Shown: one piece after another, positions 8,141 through 22,706 of the stretch | Layout of the letters: each line of letters opens with the position of its first letter | Position numbering within the stretch: position 1 is the stretch's first letter | Assembly (NCBI GenBank): GCA_029267445.1 | Contig: JAJUIU010000010.1 | Location: 1 to 64,000 of the forward strand | Direction of reading: 5' to 3' | From: Rhodospirillaceae bacterium | GTDB lineage: Bacteria > Pseudomonadota > Alphaproteobacteria > Azospirillales > Azospirillaceae | Length of the DNA stretch: 64,000 nt | Position numbers and translations under genes: made by a program | The notes under the pieces: model-generated | Databases searched by the model: none | What the model was told of the DNA's origin: nothing | What the model saw: only the letters and a program-made list of their open reading frames with translations

Positions 8141-10588
8141 GTGAGCCAAGCCCAGACACGCCCAGCCCCCGCCGTCACGGCCCCGGCGGCCCCTCCCGTC
8201 CGAATCGCCGCCGCAGGCTTGGCGGCCATGGCGGCCATCGGCCTCGGCGGGCTGTGGCTCGCGGCTTCGGGCATGGAGCTGGCGGTGGTGGCCTGGCTGG
8301 TCTCTGGCGGCCTCGGCGTCGCCGGCCTCGCGACCGTGGCGAGCCTGAAGCGTGCCATCGCGGCCGCGGATCGGCAGCGCTCGCTGCTCGCCCGCGCGCT
8401 GGAGGTCAGCGCCGATCCCCAGGTCGTGGTCGGGCCCGACGGGGCGCCGGTGCATTACAATCCGGCCTTCCGCGATCTGGCGCAGCCGGGCGCGCGCCTG
8501 CCGCTGGCGGCTCTGGCGGACGCGTCGCCCGGCCCCACGGCCGCCCTGGAGATCAGGCGCGCGGCGGCGGCCGTCGCGGATGGGCGCGCGGCCGTGATGG
8601 AACTCCCCGTCCGGTTCGGGGGCGAGTCCGTCCTCGCCCGGGTGGAGGCGAGCCCGCTGTCCGGCTGGCCGGGCCACGCCCATTGGCGCGTCGTGGCCGG
8701 CCGGGGCGACGCCGCCCTGCGGGCCGTCGCGTCGCTCCTGCCGCGAGCGGTGGCGATCGCCGATGCGGGCGGGCGGATCGTCTTCGCCAATCAAACGCTG
8801 GCCGATTGGGTCGGCCATCCGGTGGCGGCGCTGACCGATGGGACGGTCGCCCTGCGTTCGCTGGTAGAACCTGCGGCGGAGCATGGGGAGCCATGGTTCC
8901 TCGGTCCCGCCGGGGGGCCGGAGTTCGAGATCGGCCTGAAGGGGGAGGGCGGGGCGGTGCGCCCCTGCGCGGTCGTGCAGGTGGAGCTGGCGCCGATCGG
9001 TCTTGGAACCGGCGTGCTGACCCTGTTCCGGGACGTCACGGTGGAAACCACCCAGCGCGACGCCCTGAAGCGGGCCGAGGTCCGATTCGAGCGGTTCTTC
9101 AACTTGGCACCCATCGGGGTCGGGCTGATCGACGCGGAGCTGCGGCTGGTGGAGTGCAACGCCACGCTGCTGACGCTCGCCGGACAGTCGCTGGAACAGG
9201 TCCAGGGCCGGTCGGTGGGGCTGCTGGTGCAGCGCGAACAGCGGGCAGAGCTGCTGGGACGGCTGATGGAGGTGATGGAAGGGCGGAACGGCGGCGCGCC
9301 GGTGGAGGTGCGCATGCGCGACGGCGGCGGGCCCGTGGTCCACGCCTATGCCCGGCGTTACGACGCGGAGGCGGGCGGCGCGCCGGGCCTGATCCTGCAT
9401 GTGGTCGACGTCACGGACCAGAAGAAGCTGGAGGCGCAGTTCGTCCAGTCGCAGAAGATGCAGGCGATCGGCCAGCTGGCGGGCGGCGTCGCGCACGATT
9501 TCAACAACCTGCTGACCGCCATGATCGGCTTCTGCGACCTGCTGCTGCTGCGGCACAAGCCGGGTGACCAGTCCTTCTCGGACATCATGCAGATCAAGCA
9601 GAACGCCAACCGCGCCGCGAACCTCGTGCGTCAGCTCCTGGCCTTCTCGCGCCAGCAGACCTTGCAGCCCCGGGTGCTGGACATCGGGGAGGTCCTGGCG
9701 GAGCTGTCGAACCTGCTGCGCCGCCTGATCGGCGAGAACATCGAGCTCAAGATGATCCATGGCCGCGACCTCGGCCTGATCAAGGTGGACCAGGGCCAGC
9801 TGGAGCAGGTGATCATCAATCTCTGCGTCAACGCCCGCGACGCCATGGCGGGCGGCGGGCGGCTGACCATCGTCACCAGCAACTTCGCCACAGAGGTGCC
9901 GGTGCGCCGGGCGACGGAGGAGATGCCGCCCGGCGAGTATGTGGTGATCGAGGTCGTCGACACCGGTGTGGGCATCCCGCCGGAGAACCTGCAGCGCATC
10001 TTCGAGCCCTTCTTCTCGACCAAGGAGGTCGGGTCGGGCACCGGGCTCGGGCTGTCGACGGTCTACGGCATCGTGCGGCAGACGGGCGGCTTCGTCTTCG
10101 TCGACTCGGCACCCGGACAGGGCGCCAAGTTCACGGTCTATCTGCCGCGCCACCTCGAGCAGCCGGTGGCCGCCCTGCCGGCGGACGTGCGGGAGCGCGC
10201 GGCCGACCTGACCGGCATGGGCACCATCCTGCTGGTGGAGGACGAGGACGCCGTGCGCACCTTCGGCGCCCGGGCACTGCGCAACAAGGGCTATCAGGTG
10301 ATGGAGGCCCGCAGTGCCGAGGCGGCGCTCGACCTGCTGCAGGGGGCGGGCGGCCCCCAGGTGGACCTGATCGTCACCGACGTGGTGATGCCGCAGAAGG
10401 ATGGGCCGACCCTGATCCGCGAGGTGCGGCAGTTCCGCCCGGACGTAAAGGTGATCTTCATCTCCGGCTACGCTGAGGAACGGTTCCGCGACAGCCTGGG
10501 TGAGGGCGCGGTGGTGGAGTTCCTGCCCAAGCCCTTCAGCCTCAAGCAGCTCGCCTCCAAGGTGAAGGAGGTCATGGGCGGGGTCTGA
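8141..10588 (+). CDS. cckA: hybrid histidine kinase CckA
   Basis: 815 aa from a GTG start. Two membrane helices lie in the first ~75 residues, then two to three PAS-like regions. The dimerisation domain has the phospho-acceptor His at residue 452 ([14 protein letters not shown]), followed by an ATPase domain with the N, G1 and G2 boxes. A C-terminal receiver has its acceptor Asp at residue 747 (IVTDVVMP). This architecture and the HDFNNLL box match CckA, the top kinase of the CtrA phosphorelay controlling cell cycle and motility. Placement right after flhB is common in Rhodospirillales. The first ~20 residues are low-complexity, so the start is less certain. Confidence 0.9.
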   Translation: MSQAQTRPAPAVTAPAAPPVRIAAAGLAAMAAIGLGGLWLAASGMELAVVAWLVSGGLGVAGLATVASLKRAIAAADRQRSLLARALEVSADPQVVVGPDGAPVHYNPAFRDLAQPGARLPLAALADASPGPTAALEIRRAAAAVADGRAAVMELPVRFGGESVLARVEASPLSGWPGHAHWRVVAGRGDAALRAVASLLPRAVAIADAGGRIVFANQTLADWVGHPVAALTDGTVALRSLVEPAAEHGEPWFLGPAGGPEFEIGLKGEGGAVRPCAVVQVELAPIGLGTGVLTLFRDVTVETTQRDALKRAEVRFERFFNLAPIGVGLIDAELRLVECNATLLTLAGQSLEQVQGRSVGLLVQREQRAELLGRLMEVMEGRNGGAPVEVRMRDGGGPVVHAYARRYDAEAGGAPGLILHVVDVTDQKKLEAQFVQSQKMQAIGQLAGGVAHDFNNLLTAMIGFCDLLLLRHKPGDQSFSDIMQIKQNANRAANLVRQLLAFSRQQTLQPRVLDIGEVLAELSNLLRRLIGENIELKMIHGRDLGLIKVDQGQLEQVIINLCVNARDAMAGGGRLTIVTSNFATEVPVRRATEEMPPGEYVVIEVVDTGVGIPPENLQRIFEPFFSTKEVGSGTGLGLSTVYGIVRQTGGFVFVDSAPGQGAKFTVYLPRHLEQPVAALPADVRERAADLTGMGTILLVEDEDAVRTFGARALRNKGYQVMEARSAEAALDLLQGAGGPQVDLIVTDVVMPQKDGPTLIREVRQFRPDVKVIFISGYAEERFRDSLGEGAVVEFLPKPFSLKQLASKVKEVMGGV

Positions 10589-10743
10589 CCCGGCCCCGGC
10601 CGCCACCACTGGCACTGCCACTGCCGGCGCTTGTCCAGCCCGCCCGAATCGCCCATATGGCGTGTCTTCCGCGGCCGTCCCGGTCCAGCGTTCCCAGTCC
10701 CGCAAGCCATCCCGAAAACGAGAACGAACCGGCAACAATTCTG

Positions 10744-10773
10744 CTTGCCGGAGAAGAACAAAATGCGTACATA
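10744..10773 (+). promoter_or_regulatory. recA promoter with overlapping SOS box
   Basis: TTGCCG (10744-10750 region) and TACATA (10768-10773) are separated by a 17-nt spacer. Inside it and reaching the -10 lies GAAC-N7-GTAC (10756-10770), one base away from the alphaproteobacterial LexA operator GAAC-N7-GAAC. A bound repressor would block the promoter. Position about 100 nt before recA supports the call. Confidence 0.65.
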
Positions 10774-10869
10774 TGGGCTGCCGGTGACGTGAACGACGCC
10801 CGGCCGCTGCGATGGAGGAGCTGTATGGACGGCTCCGGGGCCGTATGCGAGAAGAAGGGATGGACTACG

Positions 10870-11946
<1,077 letters not shown>

Positions 11947-12040
11947 TGTCCCGACCATTCAGTAGGGTATTGACGTGAGTTCCGGGCGCGGCACCTTAGC
12001 GGGTGTCGCGCCCCTTCATTTTCCAGGGAGAAGCATTCTG

Positions 12041-12829
12041 GTGTCGCGGTCTGCCGATGGTCCCCGCAAGGGCGCCACGCGCCGGTCGGACATTCCGGCC
12101 GACGTGCTGGCGGCGTTGCACGAGGGGACGCTGGAGACGGCGACCCTGGCCGAGGGGCTGGCCATCGACTTCGCCCTGCTGTTCCGCGCCGCCGTCCCCC
12201 AGGCGGGCCCCCGCGCCGCGGAGATCATGGCCGCGGCGGCGGAGGAGGGGGTGTCCCGGCGCATGGCGCTGGCCGGGGCCCTGCTCCTGGAGTTCCTGGA
12301 TGGCGAGCGGATCGACGCGCTCGCCCGCCATCCCTCCGACACGGTGCGCGGTTGGGCCGCCTATGCCTGGTGCGCGTGGCCGGGGCTGACGCTGGCGGAA
12401 CGGCTGGAGCGGCTGCGCCCGCTCGCGGACGATCCGCATTTCGGGGTGCGGGAGTGGTCCTGGATGGCGCTGCGTCCGCATATCGCCGAGGACCTGACCG
12501 GCGCCATCGCCCTGCTGGTGCCCTGGACGACCGAGCGCTCACTCTATCTCCGCCGCTTCGCATCGGAGGCGACGCGCCCGCGCGGGGTCTGGTGCGCGCA
12601 TCTGGAGCGGCTGAAGCAGGACCCCGGCCTCGGCCTGCCGATCCTTGAACCGCTGCGGGCCGACCCCTCCCACTATGTTGAGGACAGCGTCGGCAACTGG
12701 CTGAACGACGCGGCCAAGAGCAAGCCGGACTGGGTCCGGCGTCTGTGCGCCCGCTGGGCGGTGGAAAGCCCGGTCGAGGCGACCTCCCGCATCCGTGCAC
12801 GCGCGCTGCGCACGGTCGGGGCGAACTGA
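12041..12829 (+). CDS. AlkC/AlkD-type DNA alkylation repair protein
   Basis: 262 aa from GTG 12041 (AGGGAG upstream); GTG 11975 is an alternative giving 284 aa. The protein is a chain of HEAT-like helical pairs with DTVRGWAAYAW, GVREWSWMALRP, LRRFASEATRPRG and YVEDSVGNWLNDAAK. These resemble the COG4335 alkylation-repair family, which lifts alkylated bases without flipping them. It lies just downstream of recA on the same strand, consistent with a repair role. The exact substrate cannot be read from sequence. Confidence 0.72.
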   Translation: MSRSADGPRKGATRRSDIPADVLAALHEGTLETATLAEGLAIDFALLFRAAVPQAGPRAAEIMAAAAEEGVSRRMALAGALLLEFLDGERIDALARHPSDTVRGWAAYAWCAWPGLTLAERLERLRPLADDPHFGVREWSWMALRPHIAEDLTGAIALLVPWTTERSLYLRRFASEATRPRGVWCAHLERLKQDPGLGLPILEPLRADPSHYVEDSVGNWLNDAAKSKPDWVRRLCARWAVESPVEATSRIRARALRTVGAN

Positions 12830-12972
12830 GCGTCCGACCGCCGTACAGGGTCCCCTGGCCCTCGGCGTGGACATCGCCCATCTCCCCACGGTAGAACCGC
12901 CCTTCGCGCCGCGTGGGCCGACCCTGTGCGCGCGAAGCCGTCCACCCCCTGCCTGCTGCGAGTCCGGTGTCC

Positions 12973-15666
<2,694 letters not shown>

Positions 15667-15692
15667 TGGCGCGACAGGAGGACTCCGCTTCC

Positions 15693-16547
<855 letters not shown>

Positions 16548-16566
16548 GGCCACCCACCCGACACCG

Positions 16567-17430
16567 TTAGGCGGCGGCCAGTCCGGCGATCCGGGGCCAT
16601 GCGGCGCGGCAGCGTTCGGAGAAGACGCGCAGGTGGCCGATGGCCTTGAGCCCGAACTCGCCCGGCGCGATCTCCACATTCTCGATCTCGGCGTGCGGAT
16701 AGAAGGCGGCGAGGTCCCGCACTACCGGCGGCGGGATCATCTCGTCGTCGGCGATCCCGATCAGCCGGACCTTGCCCGTCACCCGCGTCGGGTCCGGCTG
16801 CGGCAGGGCGTTGCCCCAGTCCACCCGGTAGAAGGTCCGTGAGGTGCACCAGCGCCGCCACTGCCAGTAGACCGGCCCCGGCAGGTCGGCGCCCAGGCCC
16901 AGCAGGCGGCCGGGCATGTAGCCCTTGAGGCGTGTCGCCAGCGGGCCCGCCAGGAACCAGAAGGCGATCACCTGGGGGAGGAAGCCGGGCGGGTGCCGCC
17001 GCCAGAAGGCGGGACCCGAGGCCACGGCCGTCAGCTGCCGCACCCTGTCCGCCCGGTCGTGGAACGACAGGAACATGCCGCCCAGGCTGTGGCCCATCAC
17101 CTCCACCGGCAGGTCCGGCCAGGTGGCGCAGGCGAAGTCGAGAGCCGCCCCCTGATCCAGAACGCCCCAGTCGCCCATGCTGACGCGCGACGCCCGAACC
17201 GGGCCGCGGGCGGAATGGCCACTGTCCCGGTAGTCGTAGGTGAGCACGGCGGCGGAGCGCGCCTCCGCCAGCCACTGGGCGAAGGCGGCGTAGTAGTCGC
17301 GCGGCACGCCCGTGGCCCCGTGCAGGACGATGACGAGACCCGGCGGCGCGTCGGCCGGTTCGAACAGGCGGGCGGCGAGCCTGACCCCGTCTCCGCAGGC
17401 GATGTCGAGCAGGCGGTCGGTCGTCGGCAT
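16567..17430 (-). CDS. alpha/beta hydrolase
   Basis: 287 aa. Nucleophile elbow GHSLGG about residue 113, oxyanion-side HGATG near residue 37, and C-terminal acidic and His residues in the expected order (late GIADDEMIPP and GLKAIGHLR). Cap segments are hydrophobic, as in serine aminopeptidase/monoacylglycerol lipase-like enzymes. AGGAG lies 5 nt before ATG 17430. A palindrome overlaps its likely promoter. Substrate unknown; probably an ester or lipid. Confidence 0.85.
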   Translation of the reverse strand: MPTTDRLLDIACGDGVRLAARLFEPADAPPGLVIVLHGATGVPRDYYAAFAQWLAEARSAAVLTYDYRDSGHSARGPVRASRVSMGDWGVLDQGAALDFACATWPDLPVEVMGHSLGGMFLSFHDRADRVRQLTAVASGPAFWRRHPPGFLPQVIAFWFLAGPLATRLKGYMPGRLLGLGADLPGPVYWQWRRWCTSRTFYRVDWGNALPQPDPTRVTGKVRLIGIADDEMIPPPVVRDLAAFYPHAEIENVEIAPGEFGLKAIGHLRVFSERCRAAWPRIAGLAAA

Positions 17431-17459
17431 GGCGGCTCCTGGTTGGTCGCTGAAATAAA

Positions 17460-17473
17460 CACGAACGGTCGTG
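17460..17473 (-). promoter_or_regulatory. TetR-like operator upstream of the hydrolase
   Basis: CACGAACGGTCGTG is a near-perfect palindrome (6 of 7 pairs) of the ACGA-N4-TCGT kind often bound by TetR-family repressors. It lies 30 nt before the hydrolase start, next to a TTTATT that could be its -10. The regulator is not in the window. Confidence 0.4.
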
Positions 17474-17653
17474 CTAAAGCAAGACCGATGCAGCCGTCAT
17501 CGCGTAGCCCGGCGGTCTCTCGCGACATCGGCGCCGTGGGTATCGGGGCGAGAGTGGTAACCATCAAATTTCCGTGACGGGTGGCCATTCGGGGTCGCTT
17601 CCCGCGTGTTCCGATGTAGCTTTCCCAGGACTGATGAAGTTGGAGCCCGCGTG

Positions 17654-18904
17654 ATGCCCGATGTCGCCGTCCCGCCGTTCCGCGCCCTGGACCTCGCCGC
17701 GCGGCTAGCGGCTGCGCGTCAACGGTCCCTGGCGCTGACGGACGGCCTCACGGCTGAGGACATGGTCGTGCAGTCCATGCCGGACGCCAGCCCGGTCAAA
17801 TGGCATCTCGCCCACACGACCTGGTTCTTCGAGACGTTCGTGCTGGTCCCGCTGGCCGGTCTGGCGCCATTCGATCCGGATTTCGGCTACCTGTTCAACT
17901 CTTACTACGACGCCGTCGGCGACCGGCATCCCCGGCCGAAACGGGGCCTGCTGACCCGGCCGCCGCTGGAGCGGGTACTGGCGTGGCGGGCGCATGTGGA
18001 TGCCGCCCTGGCCCGCTACCTGGACGATGGGCCGTCACCGAACGCCGTGACGCTGCTGGAACTCGGGCTGAACCACGAGCAGCAGCATCAGGAGCTGATC
18101 GTCACGGATCTCAAGCACCTGTTGTCCCAGAACCGGCTGGAGCCCGTGTTCCGCCCGCGCGGCGCCGATCCCGACCTGCCGGTGCCGCCGCTCGGCTGGG
18201 TGCCGCATCCGGGCGGTCTGCTGGAGATCGGCCATGCCGGCCCCGGTTTCGCCTTTGACAACGAGGGGCCGCGCCACAAGGTCTGGCTGGAGCCGTTCCG
18301 TCTCGCCGACCGGCCGGTGACCTGCGGCGAGTGGCTGGAGTTCATGGCGGACGGCGGGTATGCCACCCCGTCCCTGTGGCTGTCGGACGGGTGGGCCGCC
18401 GTCCAGGCGCACGGCTGGGCGGCACCGGACTATTGGGAGCGCGACATGGATGGCGGCTGGTCGCAGTTCACCCTGTCCGGCCGCCGCCCGGTCAACCAGG
18501 CCGAGCCCGTCACCCATGTCAGCTTCTACGAGGCGGACGCTTTCGCCCGCTGGGCCGGCGCCCGGCTGCCGACCGAGGCGGAGTGGGAGGTGGTCTGCCG
18601 GGACCGTCCGGCGAGGGGCGGGGATGGCGACACCGACCGGTTCCACCCCGCACCGCTGGCCGGCCCGTCCTGGCACGGCGAGGTCTGGGAATGGACCGCC
18701 AGCGCCTACCTGCCCTATCCGGGGTTCGCCACGGCGGCGGGGGCGGTCGGCGAGTACAATGGCAAGTTCATGAGCGGCCAGATGGTGCTCCGCGGCGGCT
18801 CCTGCGCCACCCCGGCGGGGCATGCGCGTCCGACCTACCGGAACTTCTTCCCCCCGCAGGCGCGCTGGCAGTTCACCGGCCTGCGCCTGGCGGGGAGCGC
18901 CTGA
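17654..18904 (+). CDS. egtB: ergothioneine biosynthesis protein EgtB (sulfoxide synthase)
   Basis: 416 aa from ATG 17654 (GGAG at 8 nt). N-terminal DinB-like iron domain with WHLAH (His51) and HEQQH (His141, His145), the three iron ligands known from mycobacterial EgtB. The C-terminal FGE-sulfatase fold contains ARLPTEAEWE and WEWTASAYLPYPGF, ending in RPTYRNFFPPQARWQFTGLR. It joins hercynine to a thiol donor using O2. The donor choice (gamma-Glu-Cys or Cys) cannot be settled here. egtD follows after 2 nt. Confidence 0.93.
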   Translation: MPDVAVPPFRALDLAARLAAARQRSLALTDGLTAEDMVVQSMPDASPVKWHLAHTTWFFETFVLVPLAGLAPFDPDFGYLFNSYYDAVGDRHPRPKRGLLTRPPLERVLAWRAHVDAALARYLDDGPSPNAVTLLELGLNHEQQHQELIVTDLKHLLSQNRLEPVFRPRGADPDLPVPPLGWVPHPGGLLEIGHAGPGFAFDNEGPRHKVWLEPFRLADRPVTCGEWLEFMADGGYATPSLWLSDGWAAVQAHGWAAPDYWERDMDGGWSQFTLSGRRPVNQAEPVTHVSFYEADAFARWAGARLPTEAEWEVVCRDRPARGGDGDTDRFHPAPLAGPSWHGEVWEWTASAYLPYPGFATAAGAVGEYNGKFMSGQMVLRGGSCATPAGHARPTYRNFFPPQARWQFTGLRLAGSA

Positions 18905-18906
18905 CG

Positions 18907-19884
18907 ATGGCGGGCCCCGCCATGCGCGGCGCGCGCGCCGCCTTCCTGGACCTCGCGCCGAAGGTGGAGACCTTCCGCGATGCCGTGATCCGAGGCCTGA
19001 CTTCGCGGCGCAAATCGCTGCCGGCCAAGTTCTTCTACGATGTCGAGGGCTCCGCCCTGTTCGACCGGATCACGGCACTTCCGGAGTACTACCCCACCCG
19101 GACAGAGATCGGCATCCTGGAGCGCTGCGGGCCGGAGATCGCCGCCGTCCTGGGGCCGGGGGTGCAGCTGGTGGAGCTGGGCAGCGGATCGTCCGTCAAG
19201 GTGCGGCTGCTGCTTGACCGGCTGGCCGGTCCCGCCGGCTACGTCGGCATCGACATCAGCCGGGAGCATCTGCGCGCCGCCTGCGATCGGCTGGCGGCGG
19301 AGTATCCGGGGCTGGAGGTCCTGGCGCTGTGCGCCGACTACATGGCGGAGCTCGTCGTGCCGCCGCCGTCCACCGGCACGCGGCGGCGGGTCGCCTTCTT
19401 CCCCGGGTCCACCATCGGGAACCTCGATCCGGAGGAGGCCCAAGGCTTCCTCGCCCGCTGGCGGCCGGAACTCGCGGGCGGGGGCATGCTGGTCGGCGTG
19501 GACCTGAAGAAGGCGGAGGCCACGCTCGATGCCGCCTACAACGACGCGGCCGGGGTGACGGCGGCGTTCAACCTGAACATCCTGGCCCGCATCAACCGGG
19601 AGCTGGGCGGCACATTCGACCTCTCCGCCTTCGCGCACCGCGCCTTCTACAACGGGGCCGAGGGCCGGATCGAAATGCACCTCGTCTCCACACGGCCGCA
19701 GATCGTCTCGGCCGCTGGGCGGCGGTTCAGCTTCGCCGAGGGGGAGACGATCCATACCGAGAATTCCTACAAGTTCACCGTGCCGGAGTTCCAGAGGCTG
19801 GCCCGAGGTGCTGGATACCGGCCGGAGCGCGTGTGGACGGACCCTGACGGCTTTTTCAGCCTGCACTGGCTTGTGGCGGGCTGA
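18907..19884 (+). CDS. egtD: L-histidine N-alpha-methyltransferase EgtD
   Basis: 325 aa, the usual size. It has LPAKFFYDVEGSALFDRIT, the SAM-binding VELGSGSSVKVRLLL, FFPGSTIGNLDPEEA and the substrate-side NSYKF and FSLHWL motifs of the DUF2260 family. It trimethylates histidine to hercynine, the EgtB substrate. Starts 2 nt after egtB, so both form an operon. No egtA, egtC or egtE is present in this window. Confidence 0.95.
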   Translation: MAGPAMRGARAAFLDLAPKVETFRDAVIRGLTSRRKSLPAKFFYDVEGSALFDRITALPEYYPTRTEIGILERCGPEIAAVLGPGVQLVELGSGSSVKVRLLLDRLAGPAGYVGIDISREHLRAACDRLAAEYPGLEVLALCADYMAELVVPPPSTGTRRRVAFFPGSTIGNLDPEEAQGFLARWRPELAGGGMLVGVDLKKAEATLDAAYNDAAGVTAAFNLNILARINRELGGTFDLSAFAHRAFYNGAEGRIEMHLVSTRPQIVSAAGRRFSFAEGETIHTENSYKFTVPEFQRLARGAGYRPERVWTDPDGFFSLHWLVAG

Positions 19885-19891
19885 TATCCCC

Positions 19892-19919
19892 CGAAATGGG
19901 GGTGCCCGCCCTCATTTCG
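19892..19919 (+). terminator. strong hairpin after egtBD
   Basis: An 11-bp stem with one G-T pair (CGAAATGGGGG / CCCTCATTTCG) closes a 6-nt loop, 8 nt after the egtD stop. No T-tract follows. It probably ends the egtBD transcript before the cyclase gene. Confidence 0.55.
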
Positions 19920-19983
19920 CCAGGATCGGCGGCGACGGATGATGTAGAACGAAGCGGAACACCAAGGTCCCGGGCACACAGCG

Positions 19984-21342
19984 ATGGTCCATCATTTGTC
20001 GGATCGCCAGGAGGCGCGCATCGGCGCCGCCCTGCTTGGTGAGCAGAAGCGGGGCGTCCGGCTGGCCGCCGTGGCCCGGCTGGTGGCACTCACAGTGATC
20101 CTCCTGTGGGTCCTGGCGATCGACCGGACGTACGAGAACGTGCTGGTCTATGGGATCATCGGCATCCTGGGCGGCCTGTCGTTCCTGACGGTGTGGATCG
20201 CCACGCGCGACATCTACCAACCCTGGATGCTCTATCCCCTGGTGCTGATCGAGCATCTGCTGATCGCCTATGGCCTGCTGTTCGTGTCCACCTATGGCGG
20301 GGAGCCCTTTCCGGGGCCGATCATGCTGCGCAGCGTGTGGTTCGCCGTCTTCTTCCTGTTCATCTCCAGCGCCGCGCTGGCGCAGTCGCCGGCGCTCGTG
20401 CTGTGGAGCGGCTTCTGCGCCGCGGTGGCGTGGTGCGGTGGCGCCCTGATCATCATGGCGGATCCGGCGGTGAGGATCACCGACCTCACCTTCGGCGGTG
20501 CCACGCGGATGGCTGAGGTTCTGGCGATCGTGCTCGACCCCATGTTCGTCGACTGGGTCGGCTGGATGAGCCAGGCGCTGCTTCTGATGCTGGTCTCCGC
20601 GACCCTGGCCGTGGCGGTGATGCGGTCGCGCCGGATGATGGCCGACCAGATCGCGGCGGAGCGGGAGCGCGCGAACCTCGCCCGCTATTTCTCCCCCGAC
20701 ATGGTGGACCGGCTGGCCGCCATGGACAGCCCGCTCGCCCAGGCGCAGACCAAGTCGGTCGCCGTGATGTTCGCCGATCTGGTCGGTTTCACCCGGCTGT
20801 GCGAACTGGAGCCGCCCGAAGCGGTGATCGAGTTGCTGCGCGGCTTCCGCGCCCGGATGGAACGCTGCGTCTTCGCCAATGGCGGGACCATCGACAAGTA
20901 TGTCGGCGACTGCGTGATGGTGACCTTCGGAACCGTGCAGACCAGCCCGCAGGACCCGGCCTCCGCTCTCGCCTGCGCGCTCGACATGGTCCAGGCGGTG
21001 GAGACCTGGAACCGCGAGCGGCTGGCCGAAGGCAGGCTGCCCCTGCGCCTCGGCATCGGCATCCACTACGGCGAGGCGTTGCTGGGCGACATCGGCGGGG
21101 ACCGCCAGATGGAGTTCACGGTCATCGGAGACACGGTGAACGTGGCCAGCCGTCTGGAGAAGGTCACCCGCGACCTCGGCGCCGACATCGTGGTCAGCGA
21201 CGATCTGGCCGAAGCGGCCAAGAACGCCGTGGGGGAGGGCATCCTGCGCAGCTTCCAGCGCGCCGACGCGGTGTCCCTGCGCGGACGCAGCGGCAGCATC
21301 GGCGTCTGGTACCATACCCGCGTCGACCAGCTCGCCGCCTGA
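19984..21342 (+). CDS. membrane-bound class III adenylate/guanylate cyclase
   Basis: 452 aa. About six membrane helices lie between residues 20 and 215, then a short coil with ERANLARYFSPDMVDRLA. The catalytic domain follows: VMFADLVGFTRL with the first metal Asp, IDKYVGDCVMVTFG with the second Asp, and GDTVNVASRLEKV with the transition-state Asn. The active residues appear intact, so cyclic nucleotide synthesis is likely; base choice cannot be read. The N-terminal sensor is not a named domain that I recognise. The VWA gene follows after 13 nt. Confidence 0.9.
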   Translation: MVHHLSDRQEARIGAALLGEQKRGVRLAAVARLVALTVILLWVLAIDRTYENVLVYGIIGILGGLSFLTVWIATRDIYQPWMLYPLVLIEHLLIAYGLLFVSTYGGEPFPGPIMLRSVWFAVFFLFISSAALAQSPALVLWSGFCAAVAWCGGALIIMADPAVRITDLTFGGATRMAEVLAIVLDPMFVDWVGWMSQALLLMLVSATLAVAVMRSRRMMADQIAAERERANLARYFSPDMVDRLAAMDSPLAQAQTKSVAVMFADLVGFTRLCELEPPEAVIELLRGFRARMERCVFANGGTIDKYVGDCVMVTFGTVQTSPQDPASALACALDMVQAVETWNRERLAEGRLPLRLGIGIHYGEALLGDIGGDRQMEFTVIGDTVNVASRLEKVTRDLGADIVVSDDLAEAAKNAVGEGILRSFQRADAVSLRGRSGSIGVWYHTRVDQLAA

Positions 21343-21355
21343 CGGGACTCCGAAG

Positions 21356-22546
21356 ATGTTCACCACCTTCTTCTACGAGCTGCGCAAGGCCCGCGTGCCG
21401 GTGAGCCTGAAGGAGTATCTGGCCCTGATGGAGGCCATGCGGGCCCATGTCGCCGGCTACCGGGTGGAGGATTTCTACTACCTGTCCCGGGCCGTGCTGG
21501 TGAAGGACGAGCGCAACCTGGACCGGTTCGACCAGGTGTTCGGCCATGTCTTCAAGGGGCTGGAGGGGGATGCCGCCGTGACGGGGGAGGACCTCGTCCG
21601 CGAGCTGCCGGAGGAGTGGCTGCGCAAGCTGGCCGAGAAGCTCCTGACGGACGAGGAGAAGGCGCAGATCGAGGCGCTTGGCGGTTGGGACAAGCTGATG
21701 GAGACGCTGGCCAAGCGCCTGGCCGAGCAGCAGGGCCGCCACCAGGGCGGCAGCAAATGGATCGGCACCGCCGGCACCAGCCCGTTCGGCGCCTACGGCT
21801 ACAATCCGGAGGGCGTGCGCATCGGCCAGGCGGAGAGCCGCAATCGCCGGGCCGTGAAGGTCTGGGACAAGCGGGAGTTCCGGAACCTGGACGACAGCGT
21901 CGAGCTGGGGACCCGCAACATCAAGGTCGCCCTGCGCCGCCTGCGCAAGTTCGCCCGCCAGGGCGCGGCCGAGGTGCTGGACCTGCCGGACACCATCACC
22001 TCCACCGCGCGCAACGCCGGCTGGCTCGACCTGAAGATGGTGCCGGAGCGGCACAACGCGGTGAAGGTGCTGCTGTTCCTGGACATCGGCGGCAGCATGG
22101 ACGACCACATCCGCATCTGCGAGGAGCTGTTCAGCGCCGCGCGGACGGAGTTCAAGCATCTGGAGCATTTCTACTTCCACAACTGCGTCTACGAGACGGT
22201 GTGGAAGGACAACCGCCGCCGGGAGGCCGAACGGATCAGCACCTGGGACGTGCTGCACACCTACGGGCCGGACTACAAGCTGGTCTTCGTCGGCGACGCC
22301 AGCATGAGCCCGTATGAGATCGTGCAGCCGGGCGGCAGCGTGGAGCACTGGAACCAGGAGGCGGGGCAGGTCTGGATGCAGCGCCTGCTGGCGACCTGGA
22401 AGCACGCGATCTGGCTGAACCCGACGCCGGAGAAGTACTGGGGCTACACCCAGTCGATCGCAATGCTCCGCCAGCTGATGGACGGCCGCATGTACCCGCT
22501 GACCCTGGAGGGGCTGGACGCGGGCATGCGGGAGCTGAGCCACTGA
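21356..22546 (+). CDS. VWA domain protein, CoxE-like (MoxR partner)
   Basis: 396 aa. The N-terminal helical part has RVPVSLKEYLALMEAM. The VWA region around residues 235-385 carries the MIDAS-like FLDIGGSMDDH (D-I-G-G-S rather than the canonical D-x-S-x-S) and later VGDASMSPYEI. Such proteins normally follow a MoxR ATPase gene; here the MoxR is at 15693-16547. Likely cytoplasmic. The reaction they assist in this organism is unknown. Confidence 0.88.
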   Translation: MFTTFFYELRKARVPVSLKEYLALMEAMRAHVAGYRVEDFYYLSRAVLVKDERNLDRFDQVFGHVFKGLEGDAAVTGEDLVRELPEEWLRKLAEKLLTDEEKAQIEALGGWDKLMETLAKRLAEQQGRHQGGSKWIGTAGTSPFGAYGYNPEGVRIGQAESRNRRAVKVWDKREFRNLDDSVELGTRNIKVALRRLRKFARQGAAEVLDLPDTITSTARNAGWLDLKMVPERHNAVKVLLFLDIGGSMDDHIRICEELFSAARTEFKHLEHFYFHNCVYETVWKDNRRREAERISTWDVLHTYGPDYKLVFVGDASMSPYEIVQPGGSVEHWNQEAGQVWMQRLLATWKHAIWLNPTPEKYWGYTQSIAMLRQLMDGRMYPLTLEGLDAGMRELSH

Positions 22547-22706
22547 GCGACCTCCGGTGGGCCCATCCCGCCACACCCGGCGCGACATCCGCCGGACGCA
22601 ACCCGACCCATCCTTCCGCCGGATTGAATCCCGAATCGGCCGCGACTAGTCTGCCGCCCGCCCGGATACCCCCGTTGGATGGGGAGTGGCGACAGAGGAT
22701 GAGACG

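Noticed and set aside
8006-10738. 910-codon open frame antisense to cckA
   Set aside because: High-GC third positions keep the opposite strand open. The cckA frame has intact kinase and receiver motifs; the antisense frame is low-complexity with no domain.
22626-22637. Two GAATC (GANTC) sites before the first isocitrate dehydrogenase, and one before gcrA
   Set aside because: Could be CcrM/GcrA sites, but at this base composition GANTC is expected every few hundred bases, so no claim is made.
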